From Hygrocybe punicea (taxonomy: Eukaryota > Basidiomycota > Agaricomycetes > Agaricales > Hygrophoraceae): a stretch of 64,000 bases of DNA. The stretch's first letter is position 1. Every line of letters begins with the position of its first letter. Shown piece by piece: positions 46,990-57,085 of this stretch. The stretch lies in contig OY744462.1 of NCBI GenBank assembly GCA_963556145.1, positions 7,440,001 to 7,504,000 on the forward strand, read 5' to 3'. Under the pieces are notes generated by a model. That model was not told the DNA's origin. It was given only the letters and a program-made list of their open reading frames with translations, and searched no databases. The translations under genes were made by a program, and so were the position numbers.

Positions 46990-49900
46990 ATGCCTCCTCG
47001 ACGTGGAGCCAAAAAGTCCAAGACGACTGCCTTTGCAAATGGTGCGCTTCAAACATCCTTCCGAATTCAAGGTAGATATTTCACTTTTAAACCCACTCAT
47101 ATACGGTGCTGACATTCTCATACATATCCAGTACCTCAACCGTCCACTCCAACTCCTGAACCGATCCATCGAGACAAAGGAAAGGGCAAGGCCGTTGAAG
47201 TAGACATCGACAATCCCTTTGGTCCCAGCTTTCTATCAAGACCTACCAACCCAGCCATTACACCGATTCGACAGGTGGGGCCTGCGATATTGGACCGTGC
47301 TCGGCGAAGGGTTCTTTCTGCAAAAGCTAATGACCCAAACAATGCAGCAGCAGCTGTCGATATTCTATTTACACCATCTCCTTGCTCACGCCGTCGTCGT
47401 CAACAAAGGAAGACGCCTGTCGCAGCTTCTTCTCGCAACCCACCCAACTTATTCTCTTCTGGCAGCCCAATCATACCCATTCGACAAGTCACATTCCGAT
47501 TACCATCGAGTTCTCCCAGTGATGGTCCCTTCACCTCACTTTCACCTCCACAAGCCTCGACTTCACAGCAACCTTCACTCCCACTCTTTGACCTAGCAAC
47601 TGCTACGTCCACGTCCTCACCAACGTCGCCGGTGTCGCCGGTGTCAACGTCCAGCTCTAAGTCTAGTGGGTCAGAATCCAACCATAACCCACGGCCACCT
47701 GCAGCAAATCCGGCAACTCGTTCATCGCGAACGAATGGTCCCGCAGGCAACAAGTCTCGTCACATCGCATCGGACGTGTGGACTTTCTTCGAAAAGATGG
47801 GAAACCAGTATAGTTGCATGTTCTGCGGGTATGTGTTTCCACATCCTAGTTATTATATGATGCTGAACGACTTAAATAGAAATATCCATGCAACGAATCC
47901 AAGCTATAAGATTACCAAATTTAGTGTCAAGACATCCACCGGGACTATTCGCCGTCACTTGATAGAGGAACACATGAATGTTTGGGAGTCTGGTTGTGAC
48001 GAGTTGGGCATCAAGATAAAGGCAAAGAGTGCCCAGGCTGCCCTGGATGGATATCGAAAGGGTAAAGGGCAACCAACGGGACGGATGCCGCAAGAACACA
48101 CATCGTACTCAAGGGAAGCTTTCGTTGACGCAATCATCAAGTTCATTGTTGGCGATGATCAGGTATATTTTTCGATTGTTTTATATTCCTGTGTTGATGA
48201 GATATCATTATTTTAGTCAATCAATGTTGTCGAATCACCGCATCTGCGGGCAATTTTCCTCATGCTTCGAGAAGAACTTTGGGAGTCGGATATTCCTGGC
48301 AGGACTACGATCCGTAAACGCATTGAAGAGACGCTTCAAGAACATTTAGATCAACTAAGTAAAGACATGCAGGTCAGAGCGGCTGCTACCTGCATTTTGA
48401 CTATTCTTGTTAATAAAGGAACAGCACTCATTAGGGAAGATTTCATTCACAATGGATATGTGGTCCGATCCGAATCGTTCTCCTTTCATGACTATCACGG
48501 CTCATTGGATCCAATCGCATACTGAAGAAACCCCCACTGGCCGTCAACACATTCTCAGATTACGTTCCGACTTGGTGGGATTTCATTGTGTTCCTGGGCG
48601 ACATGATGGCGAGCATCTCGCCCATGTATTCATATACGTTACTGATCGGCTTATGATTACTCACAAGGTATTCAATATTCAAAGTTTCTTCATATTCTCG
48701 TTGACCCTCATCCTCTCAGATTGGATGGATTACCCTCGACAATGCCTCAAACAATGATACGTTCATGGCCATATTAGAGCATGAACTTCGGCGACGGAAA
48801 ATCAAATTTGACAAAATTGAGTGTCAAATCAGGTAGGTGACATGATTTTGTTGCTGCACCATAAGTACTAATACTCTTTACCTCCAGATGTTTCCCCCAC
48901 ATCGTCAACCTTGCTTGCAAGGCTGTGCTAGTGGCAATCACCAATCTCGACTATGTGGCTGAAACCGCTGACAACTTTTACCCTGCAAACTTCTTGGAAG
49001 GGATTGACCGAGATCCAATTGCAACTGTCCGATCTCTCATTCGTGCAGTATGTCTCTCTCTTGCTATCTTGTGCAGCAACTTACCTTTTGATGTGAAAAC
49101 ATTAATTTATACTAGATCCAATCATCTTCTCTGCGCCGACAGTATTTTTCATCCTTGTTTGAGAGATTAGAGCAGAAGGAACTTCAGCTTCTGCGTGACA
49201 TGGAAGTGAGGTGGTCTTCAACATTACTCATGATTGAACGAGCCATTGATCTTCAAGAGGTATTTTTTATTTTTTATTTCGTGGCCAATATTTGACGTGG
49301 TTATCTAGGTTCTTGACACCTTCCTCGAAAGCCGGGAATTTTCTGAACTGCACAAGTTCCAGCTCCGTGATTCCGACTGGAACGCTCTTCAAAAATTTCA
49401 ATCTATTCTCCAGGTGAGTGTATTTGATTGTTCCTTTTCTATTAATGTATTATCATTGTCAGATTCCACATGCCTTCCAACAAATGTTATCACATGAGAA
49501 GACTCCAACATTATGTCACGCCGTACCTGCATTTGAAGCGATGCTCAATGTCTGGAAAGTACATCAAGAGCAGAATCCGGAAACTTCTGAAATTGTCCAG
49601 AAGGGGATCGACAAACTTGAATTATATAGTAGCCGAACGGACATGGTCCCTGCTTACACACTGGCCATGAGTCTGTATCTAACTAATTTTTTGCTTTTGC
49701 TGACGGTTTTTTTCCAGTTCTAGATCCATCCATCAAATTGACGTGGCTCAAGGAGTACATGCCAGAGCGAGTTGATTGGGCCAAAGATTTATTTATTAAT
49801 GCCATATGTACCAATAATATTTCCGCTTTGATCACCTGAATTACTCTATCTTACATAGCTTCGCCCGTATGACCCTACTACTGGAACCGAGGGCCCTGTA

Positions 49901-50441
49901 GTAAATGCAGAACCACCTGCAGTCCTGCCACGTCCCACTGTGAGAGACATCCTCGGCCTCAACCGTATTCGAGGTCACTCAGTTGTGCAACGGGCAATAG
50001 AAGTCGAGGCCGCAGCTTACCTTCGCGATACACAGCCAACAACAAAGAGTCTGACATACTGGCAGGTATGTGAGGCCGATGACAGATGTATCCATTTCAT
50101 GCTAAACATAGTTGGACAAGGAAAATCAACTTCGCTATCCGAGAATTTTTTCTCTCGCCATGGACATTTTACCGATACAAGCTTCGGCAGTGCCTTGTGA
50201 AAGAGTGTTTTCGTCAAGCAAGGAAACTATGACTGCACGACGGAATCGCATTTCACCTGAATTAATGGAAGCCCTTCAACTTTTGAAGTATTCCATTCGG
50301 CAGGGAAGAGGTCTCAATTTTATGGATGGTCTGGATTGGGGTCAGGAGCTTCATGAGTTGGAGACTTACGATGATGCACAGATGCAGCTCCCAGAAGATG
50401 TCAACTCATTCATTCAGTCTCTTACAGAAAAACTTCAGTAG
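46990..50441 (+). CDS. hAT transposase of element D (BED finger, hAT_C)
   Basis: A many-exon gene starting at the ATG at 46990. A Ser/Pro-rich N-terminal region is followed by a BED-type zinc finger (VWTFFEKMGNQYSCMFCG, then RRHLIEEH, about 47780-47970). The catalytic core shows FTMDMWSDPN (first Asp, ~48450), ITLDNASNND (second Asp, ~48730), the CFPHIVNLA C-x2-H motif (~48900) and RWSSTLLMIERA (~49210). The C-terminal dimerisation motif is PIQASAVPCERVFSSSKETM, with the stop at 50439-50441. The introns I inspected are GT..AG and about 50-70 bp. I noticed no stop or frameshift that splicing would not remove, so this copy could be active. It is the only hAT transposase in the window and could act on hAT-A, which shares its ten terminal bases. 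Confidence 0.8.
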
Positions 50442-50562
50442 AAATATAAATTTTATTATGAAACGAAGGGACACAAGAACATCACGTAAATAATGTGGTC
50501 GACGTGGATGGTAAGACAAATGTACACGATACAAGGAAAAACAATGAAACGAGACCAACAAA

Positions 50563-53155
50563 CTATGGAAATGTCTCGCCTTCTATGAACCGGCCCGCTA
50601 CCTCATGTATCTTCTGAGCCAAACGCAGTGACCTTCCATGCCTCGGAAGAGATTCATACCACTTTCCAGCAGTCCGACATGGGGCCTTGTTCTGCTGGAT
50701 GAGTTCGAGATGTTTCTGAAACCAGTCCTCAGCAGCGGGAGTCCAGTGGCCAACATTGAAAAGGCTCTTCTGCCAAGTTGAGTGCTTTGGCCACCAGGAA
50801 AGATGGGAGACCCGTTGGTTCGATCCTACATCACGTTGACTTAATGCATGGCTGACGAATCCAGAGAGGGTACCCACCAGTATACACCCTATATACGCCA
50901 CATATGAGGTCAAGCTCATCTTCACCGAGGTGATCGTCACAGAAAGTAGTGCCATCCGCAAAATGGAAGACTTGCCCACGAGAGAAGGCTGCACTAGAGG
51001 GGCCAGTAAGAACCCGTCCAGGGCCAACGAATTCCATCGCGAGGCACCAGACAATACCACCCTTGAGGATTGCTTCACGTGCATGTGGAGAACGTAGAAA
51101 ATGGTCTCGAGCCGCTTCATAAGCGGCATAATCAGCAGCATCAGGCTGGTAGCCAACTGCACGCACACCGAGAGATATGGGGGGTGGTGGAGGGCCTGTC
51201 GATGGAGGTGGGTGTGAAAAGGCAGGGCAAGGATTGAGGGTATTGAAGGGGATTCCGCGTTCCGCAAGATACCAAACAGCTTCTGTGATATCCCTACACG
51301 ATCAGAGGCATTGCAGAGCGGTGACCAGACTATCTACTGTAAGCAGCCAATCAATATTCGCAGTAGCACTCGTGGACCCGACAAAATATATTTTTTGATC
51401 TCTATTGTTCATCATCTCCCTCCGCTCAATTGTCAGATAATGTTCCTGTCGTTCACGCAATGGAAAAAGGCTCGACGAACTGAGATCCCATGGCATAGCT
51501 GATAACCCATCCACTGGTCCATCGATCAGACGTGCGACGAAGTCGAAGATTGGGCCCTTGTATTTAGTAGCCACTTGAGGGTGAGGGTCCTGCAAAATAT
51601 TAAGGGTCCAGTCCCATTCGGTATTTGATGGCGTAGGACCGTCAGCGTAGGCGGTGTCATCCCAATCGAATCCAAAGCGATCATAAAGACGGCAGTCAAG
51701 GGTAGTCGTAAATTTAGGAGCAGCGGCATCCGTGTGGCGATCGCCGACACCATGAATGGACAGCACATCTTGCTGCCAGTGTTCCGCAGGAAGTGGACCC
51801 GCAGGTATTGTTTGGCTATTGATTTGATCAGCAGGTTGCCTCGCCTCACCTTCTTCCAAGGTGGGATCGTCATATTCACCGTCGTAGTCGTCGTTACCGA
51901 ATGGGTCTTCGTTGTCTGGCGCGTCGGGGTTAAATTCGGTACAGACGTCCCATTCCCTATCAAAGGCATTATATCGCATATGTTCCGGCGGCTTTTCTTC
52001 CCACAGATCTTCTATCTCTCTGAAATTGACTCTCGTTCTGAGGCGAAAGCCATCCATTTCCAGCCAGCGGAAGACAGCAGCCCCTCTCTTCCCCAGTGCG
52101 CGAAAGCGTTCACCTTCCTTCTGACGAGCCAAGCGAGCGGCTGTTTCTTGTGCAGTCTCCATGGCAGCAATTTTCTCGTGGCGTACTGCTTGTCGAACAA
52201 AGAATTCCTGCCAAGTTTCTCCAAGTTTCTGGCGAGAGCCTGGGTTTGGCTTAGGGAACTTCTTGGAGGATGTTACATCAGTGGTAGGGCTAGGCGGTGG
52301 CGGAGACAACTGCTCCAACTGCCACTGCTGGCAGGCAGCCTGGACTTGTGCATTATTGGGTAAGTAGTTTGCCACCTCGGGTTTGGGTGATACGTGTAGG
52401 GGCTTGTCGAGGGTGCTCCATACGAACCAGATAGGGATATCGACTCTGACGAGTCTTGGGATGTGTGCCAACCATTTGCATTGATGCACGTCAATGACCA
52501 CGCCTACTCTCGGAACGCTGTCGGTGAAGTCAGCAATCGGTGAATCCCGCAGTTGCTGGACCCACTCTGGGTGGACCTTGGTTTCGCTAGTGAGTATCTT
52601 CACCCAGTTGGGGTCGTCGCCATATGGGACATAGCTGGCTGTGAAAAATGAGATGGCCATCAAACATAGTCCCATCAACGGTATGAAAGCATCTCGGGAC
52701 TTCATGGCACACTTTCAGGCTGAGTGTTCATGTGTATGAATGCGGAGGTAGCTGTATGTGTGAGGGACGGGGAAACATCTGTATTCAAGTGGAAAAAAGG
52801 CACCCGGGGCTTTTCCCAGTAATTCCCGAGCAACCACATAGAGAGAGGTTTCGAGATCGTGCCATTTTTCTCGGGTAGCAGCTGATAATTGGAACCCACC
52901 ACGGACGCGTTCGATAGATAGCGACTTGTAATCACAGACTAGATGCTGTATTAATGGGTGATCCCATCGTATCGAACGGGGCACAAATGGGAGCTGTGGA
53001 AGATCGTTGTGTGCCCAATTCGTTGTATAGGTCCACTCTGGCCCTGGATCATCACAGTCGAAATTGTGGTAACTGGGGAAGGCAGCTAAGGGACCCACAT
53101 TTGGGGAGGTGATTACAAAGTTGTCGAGGATGAAGGTTTTGAAGGTCGACGGCAT
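50563..53155 (-). pseudogene. Passenger gene of hAT-D, broken by an in-frame TGA
   Basis: A large hypothetical gene of a kind I believe is common near mushroom transposons but cannot name. Exons read right to left: 53155-52718 (string FPSYHNFDCDDPGPEWTYTT), then the same frame continuing after one TGA at 52715-52717 into 52705-51302, and then shorter exons (~51290-50860 and ~50830-50563). Recognisable strings are MKSRDAFIPLMG, WEEKPPEHMRYN and HGVGDRHTDA. The TGA lies four codons before MKSRDAF with no frame change, so a single base change would have killed the gene. The far N-terminal exon starts close to the right terminal repeat. No enzymatic motif was seen. The transposase and this gene are convergent, as are the two genes of element X. 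Confidence 0.65.
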
Positions 53156-55041
53156 CTGACAGCAGTATTTGGGTTAATAGAATAGGTGCAAAAAAAAAGA
53201 TACACACGGATAGGGATGCAAAGGAGCGGTGAAAGACGAAGTCAAAGAGCTCGCTGATACACTGTACGGGCCAACGAGAATAGATTGACCAATGGGAGCA
53301 CCTGAGCCAAGGCCAATGGGAGCGTGGAGCTTGTTGATACTCAGTACAGGCGAACGAGAACGGCTAGAGCGATGGGAGCACCTGAGCCAAGACACGCCTG
53401 GAGGCTGGAGCTCGCTTGTACTTTGTACAGGCGAGCGAGAATGGAACGAAGGAGTCTTGGAGGCCAAGAAGTTAGGGCAAGTCTGAGCCAAGACGAACAA
53501 TGATGGAATGCAAGAGTCTCTGAGCCAAGAGGTTAGGGCGCGTCTGAGCCAAGATAAAAGCTCGCTAGTACTTTGTACAGGCGAACGATGAGTCGGGGAA
53601 TGCTCACTTGTACTTTGTACGGGTGAGCAATGAACAAAACGGTAAATACAAACAACGGATCTGGCCGACCTGGGTCACCTGACAAATTTCCTTTTTTGGA
53701 CGGTTAGCCGCGGCTTAGCCGTTGCCACAACGGTCCGGTCCGGCTAACAACCCATATATGGGTTAACTGTTGTTAGCTGTAGCCGAGCCGAGCCAGACCG
53801 AGCCGTGGCAACACTAATATCAGCTCCAATATGAAACAACGAGCATTGCAGCTACTGCTGGAAGGCTGGGATATGGACGACATTGTTGAATCTCTCGGTG
53901 TCTCAACCAAGAGCATCACCCACTGGAAAGACAATTATGAACGACAGGGAATGGTTTCACCTACTTCTGTGACCCGCGGAAGAAGGCGTCTGCTCAATTC
54001 TACAATGCTTGGTGACTTGAAGGCACTCATTCTTGATTCCCCGTCACTCTATCTAGATGAACTCTCTGAGTGGCTTGCTATCTATCACGATCAGCCCATT
54101 TCGAACAGTGCCCTTTGCCAAAATATTTTGGATGCCGGTCTCACATACAAATTGCTTCAAAAGGCGGCAGCTGAACGGGATAATCAGGCCCGGGAGGCTT
54201 GGCTACATGACGTGCTGCGGAATTTTGCTGCTGAGCAACTTATCTTCCTTGATGAGTCAAGTAAAGATAATCGGGCGGTCTTTCGCAGATATGGGCGTGC
54301 AATGGCAGGGGAGCGTGCAATGGAGGTTGTTCCGTTGGACAGGGGTGTACGGTACAGCATTCTGCCTGCCCTTGCTCTCAATGGATATCTTGCTGTCCGA
54401 GTTGTTGAAGGATCAATTGACGGTGCGGAATATTATGACTTTGTCCTCAAGGAAGTGGTAAGCATATCATACACCAGCTATATCTCCTCTGATATTTGCC
54501 AGTTGCCGGTAACAAACAGATTTCCTGGGAATCGAAGCATTTTGGTTATGGACAATTGCTCGACACATAAAAGTGAGGCTCTACGCTTAGCAGTAGAGGC
54601 GGCTGGTATGTGTAGGTTGACTCAATTAATGCGTGTTGACCCATCTCGCAGGTTGTGTCCTGTTGTTCTTACCACCCTATTCACCCGATCTAAATCCTAT
54701 TGAGGAAAGTTTCAGCTGTGGTACATTGATTGATTTCCTAATGATTATTCAGAGCTAAAAAAATTACTGTTCTTAGTCAAAGCTCTTCTACGACGTCGAT
54801 GGCGATCAATTCAAATGAGCGAGTATCCTGAACACGACTTGGTTGATGCATGTATAACAGCAGTAACTGCCGATAAGGCAAGGCAGTGGTTTGCACATAG
54901 TGGATACTTGTAAAAATATGTATTCATGCACAAAAAATTATTTCTATGCAGTCAGAGCAAAATTGATAACAAGAGCAATAATGAGCGATCGAGCAAGATG
55001 TGGCACAACAAGAAGCAAGAATGTGTGAACAAGAAAGTTAT

Positions 55042-56896
55042 TTATGAGCGCTGCTTAGTCTTTTTATGCCACTTTCTGTCAGCCTCCCGCACACGATTCC
55101 ATTCAAGAGGAAGAAAGCCGGCATCCTTCCACATCGGTGGTGGGACCGATGCATCATCCAGTTTGTCACCTACCTGGAATCCCAGCTTCCTCAGGCCTGT
55201 CAGCTCTGCTTCGCTGAGGCCAAATTGGCTGCACCACTCCTCAATATCACACTGTGCAGGAGGTGGGGAGGAACCGGATGATTGAAGGTGTGTCTGGGAT
55301 GGTCCTGGTACCGAGAGATAATCGCGTGTTGAGTGAGGGGGAAACTGGTTGAGATATGGTGATGTATGGTTCATATAAGGTGATAATGTGGCCAGGTGAG
55401 AGTAGGCATGCAGGTAAGCATGCGGATAGCCATGACCTGCAATCATCGAGTGGTAACCAGGTGCCAGCATGGGAGACTCTGGCCAGACTGGGGTGGCACT
55501 ATGAGTGTTGTAATCGTGAGACATAGGCCCAACTTTTGAGCGGATAACTTGATCAGCTTTGAAGAATTTGGAGGTCAACAGTAACCTGTCATAATCAACA
55601 TCGCATCGAAGCTACAGCAGGTCAGTCTGGTATTAATATATGATTGTGAAAAATTCAATCTCACAATTGCGTGTGCCCACACTGTTAACCGATTGTGATC
55701 AAGCTCAAAATGCCAATCCCGGGCATGGTAATGGTAACAACGTAATGTAGGATGAATGTAACATGCTCCAACTGGATATTTTTCTTCCAACTTCTCAATG
55801 ATTGGCTGCAGCTGCTCGTCAAGGGACACCTAAGCCGGTGCAAGTTAACCTTGACCTGCATAATATCATTGAAATCATACTGACCTTCTTCAAAACTGTG
55901 ACCAGGGTGGCTTGATCTCCATCTTCAATACGACATTGGACACCATCGGAGTGAGCCCAAGGCTTGTAAAACAATTTCATTATCATTAACACAAACCAAC
56001 AAAGGTACGCACTGGTAGATCATCCTGATTACTGCTTTTCGGGGCTGCCATTGCTACTAATATAAGAGCCGAGTTCCGCTCCTTTGATGCGATGATTTGT
56101 TTGCCCATTGTTTCAAACCCATTTTGACTGGTGAGGGGAAGGCCGATAGACCCTTTCCCTTCCTTGTTCCATCGCCAAATCATTGTACTTAGCAACATAT
56201 TGCCAACCGTTGTATGTGCACTTTCGGCCATCATCATCAAGAATACTGGCCATGTGGTTTTGTCAGTGACTGTGAAAGGGCCAAAACGGTGAGGGGGTTG
56301 AGAAACTGTACGGTCTCCTTTTCGTGTCTTCCCTTTGATGAACGTAGGATCTCGGGCAACTTCAACAAAGATTGAGGCTGAAAATTCACTTTCACCACTT
56401 GAATTGGCATCCTTACGAGGACGGCCATGGGCGCGCTTGGCCTCCTTATCCATGCCTTTGTCCTCTCCTTTGTCCTCCCTTGCTTTTTTTTGGTGTTTTG
56501 GAGGATTGGCCTCAGTGGTGTCGGCCATCCTTTTCTGATCCCTCTTCTCACCACCATTCTGGGAAACTGCATCTTCAGAAGACACATGCCGAGCAGGACG
56601 ATGTATTTTGAGTGAGCCTAATCACGCCAGAAACCCAATAGAGTGAGGTAACGCGAAGGTAACTAGCAGAAGACCTTACCTTGACCCCCTTTTTCTACTT
56701 CCTCAACTTCTGAAGCCTCGTCTGCACCCACAGAGCTATCCGTGTCCGGATTCCCTAGGTCGGATTCTGAGGTGGGGATGTCTGTCAAGGCACAATCTGT
56801 TTCAGCAATCAAAGCATTGGTTTTCAAGATATCGTCGTCGACCATTTGCTGAAACTGCTCATCTGAGAGTTGTCTGAGCTCTGCTACCATGAGCAT
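55042..56896 (-). CDS. Accessory protein of element X (AT-hook, SAM-like tail)
   Basis: A multi-exon gene convergent with the X transposase. The ATG at 56896 lies just inside the right terminal repeat. Exon 1 is acidic and ends EKGGQG at the donor near 56690. Exon 2 (from ~56615) begins SLKIHRPARHVSSEDA and holds a lysine-rich stretch with HGRPRKD, a typical AT-hook core. It then has a more structured block (RFGPFTVTDKTTWPVFLMMM, MIWRWNKEGKGSIGLP). A later exon (~55829-55660) has the strings YHYHARDWHFE and VWAHAIV. The last exon is a Tyr/His/Pro-rich linker followed by a ~65-residue domain (WCSQFGLSEAELTGLRKLGF, then WKDAGFLPLEWNRV) resembling a SAM-like helical fold. The stop is at 55042. 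No lesion was seen. I infer DNA or transposase binding, but the function is unknown. Confidence 0.6.
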
Positions 56897-57026
56897 GTAA
56901 ATATTGGCGAGTCTAGGTGGTATTAAGAGAGAGAGCGAGAGAGAATGATTTTATTTATTTATTTCGATTTTTTTGAATTTTTTTCGCGTGTTTTGAACCG
57001 TGGGACAAGAATTTCCGAATCAGCTG
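56897..57026 (-). promoter_or_regulatory. Right terminal repeat of X, accessory gene 5' flank
   Basis: Mirror of the left terminal repeat, with CGCGTGTTTTGAACCGTGGG and the TTAATACCACC block, ending at TA 57027-57028. Relative to the left copy it has an expanded CTCT/GAGA stretch (56926-56944). Confidence 0.5.
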
Positions 57027-57085
57027 TAGTAATATTATTCATGTCTCCAAGCTGATCGCAGTTGTGGCACAACTGTCAGCCATCG

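Larger units (their letters stand above)
44490..53816. mobile_element. hAT-D: 9.3-kb hAT element with transposase
   Basis: Both ends read TAGTGTTGCCACGGCTCGG inward, and a perfect 8-bp duplication ATATCAGC flanks the element (44482-44489 and 53817-53824). Removing the element plus one copy restores the start region of the X transposase exactly as seen in the second copy at 58905-58930. Subterminal regions (44490-44620 and 53700-53816) are dense in GGCTCGG/CCGAGCC and TTAGCCG words. Contents from left to right: a remnant of a BCS1-like AAA gene (minus), a multi-exon hAT transposase (plus) and a broken passenger gene (minus). Confidence 0.93.
44469..54913 (+). pseudogene. X-element transposase gene, interrupted by hAT-D
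   Basis: The ATG at 44469 begins a frame (MVYHHIS) that is cut after about seven codons by hAT-D and resumes at 53825. After the insertion come a helix-turn-helix region (ALQLLLEGWDMDDIVESLGV) and the DDE_3 catalytic domain. Catalytic acids are FLDESS, VMDNCSTH and, after an intron, PDLNPIEES. Exactly 34 residues separate the second Asp from the Glu once the intron at 54606-54651 is removed, so this is a DD34E enzyme. Further introns lie at 54459-54506 and ~54717-54776. The last exon ends FAHSGYL with the stop at 54911-54913. Apart from the hAT insertion I see no lesion. Translation might also restart at the methionine at 53831, leaving a nearly full-length protein. Confidence 0.8.
44362..57026. 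mobile_element. Element X: two-gene Tc1/mariner (DD34E) transposon
   Basis: The left end starts CAGCTGATTCGGAAATTCTT and the right end is its exact complement ending at 57026. Both are flanked by TA (44360-44361 and 57027-57028), the target of IS630-Tc1-mariner elements. The terminal repeats continue imperfectly for about 110 bp, through an A-rich tract and CCCTCTCTTAATACCAC-like words. Inside are a transposase gene reading rightward and a convergent accessory gene reading leftward (55042-56896). The 9.3-kb hAT-D lies within it. Without hAT-D and one target copy the element would be about 3.3 kb. A truncated second copy follows at 57079-59037. Confidence 0.85.
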
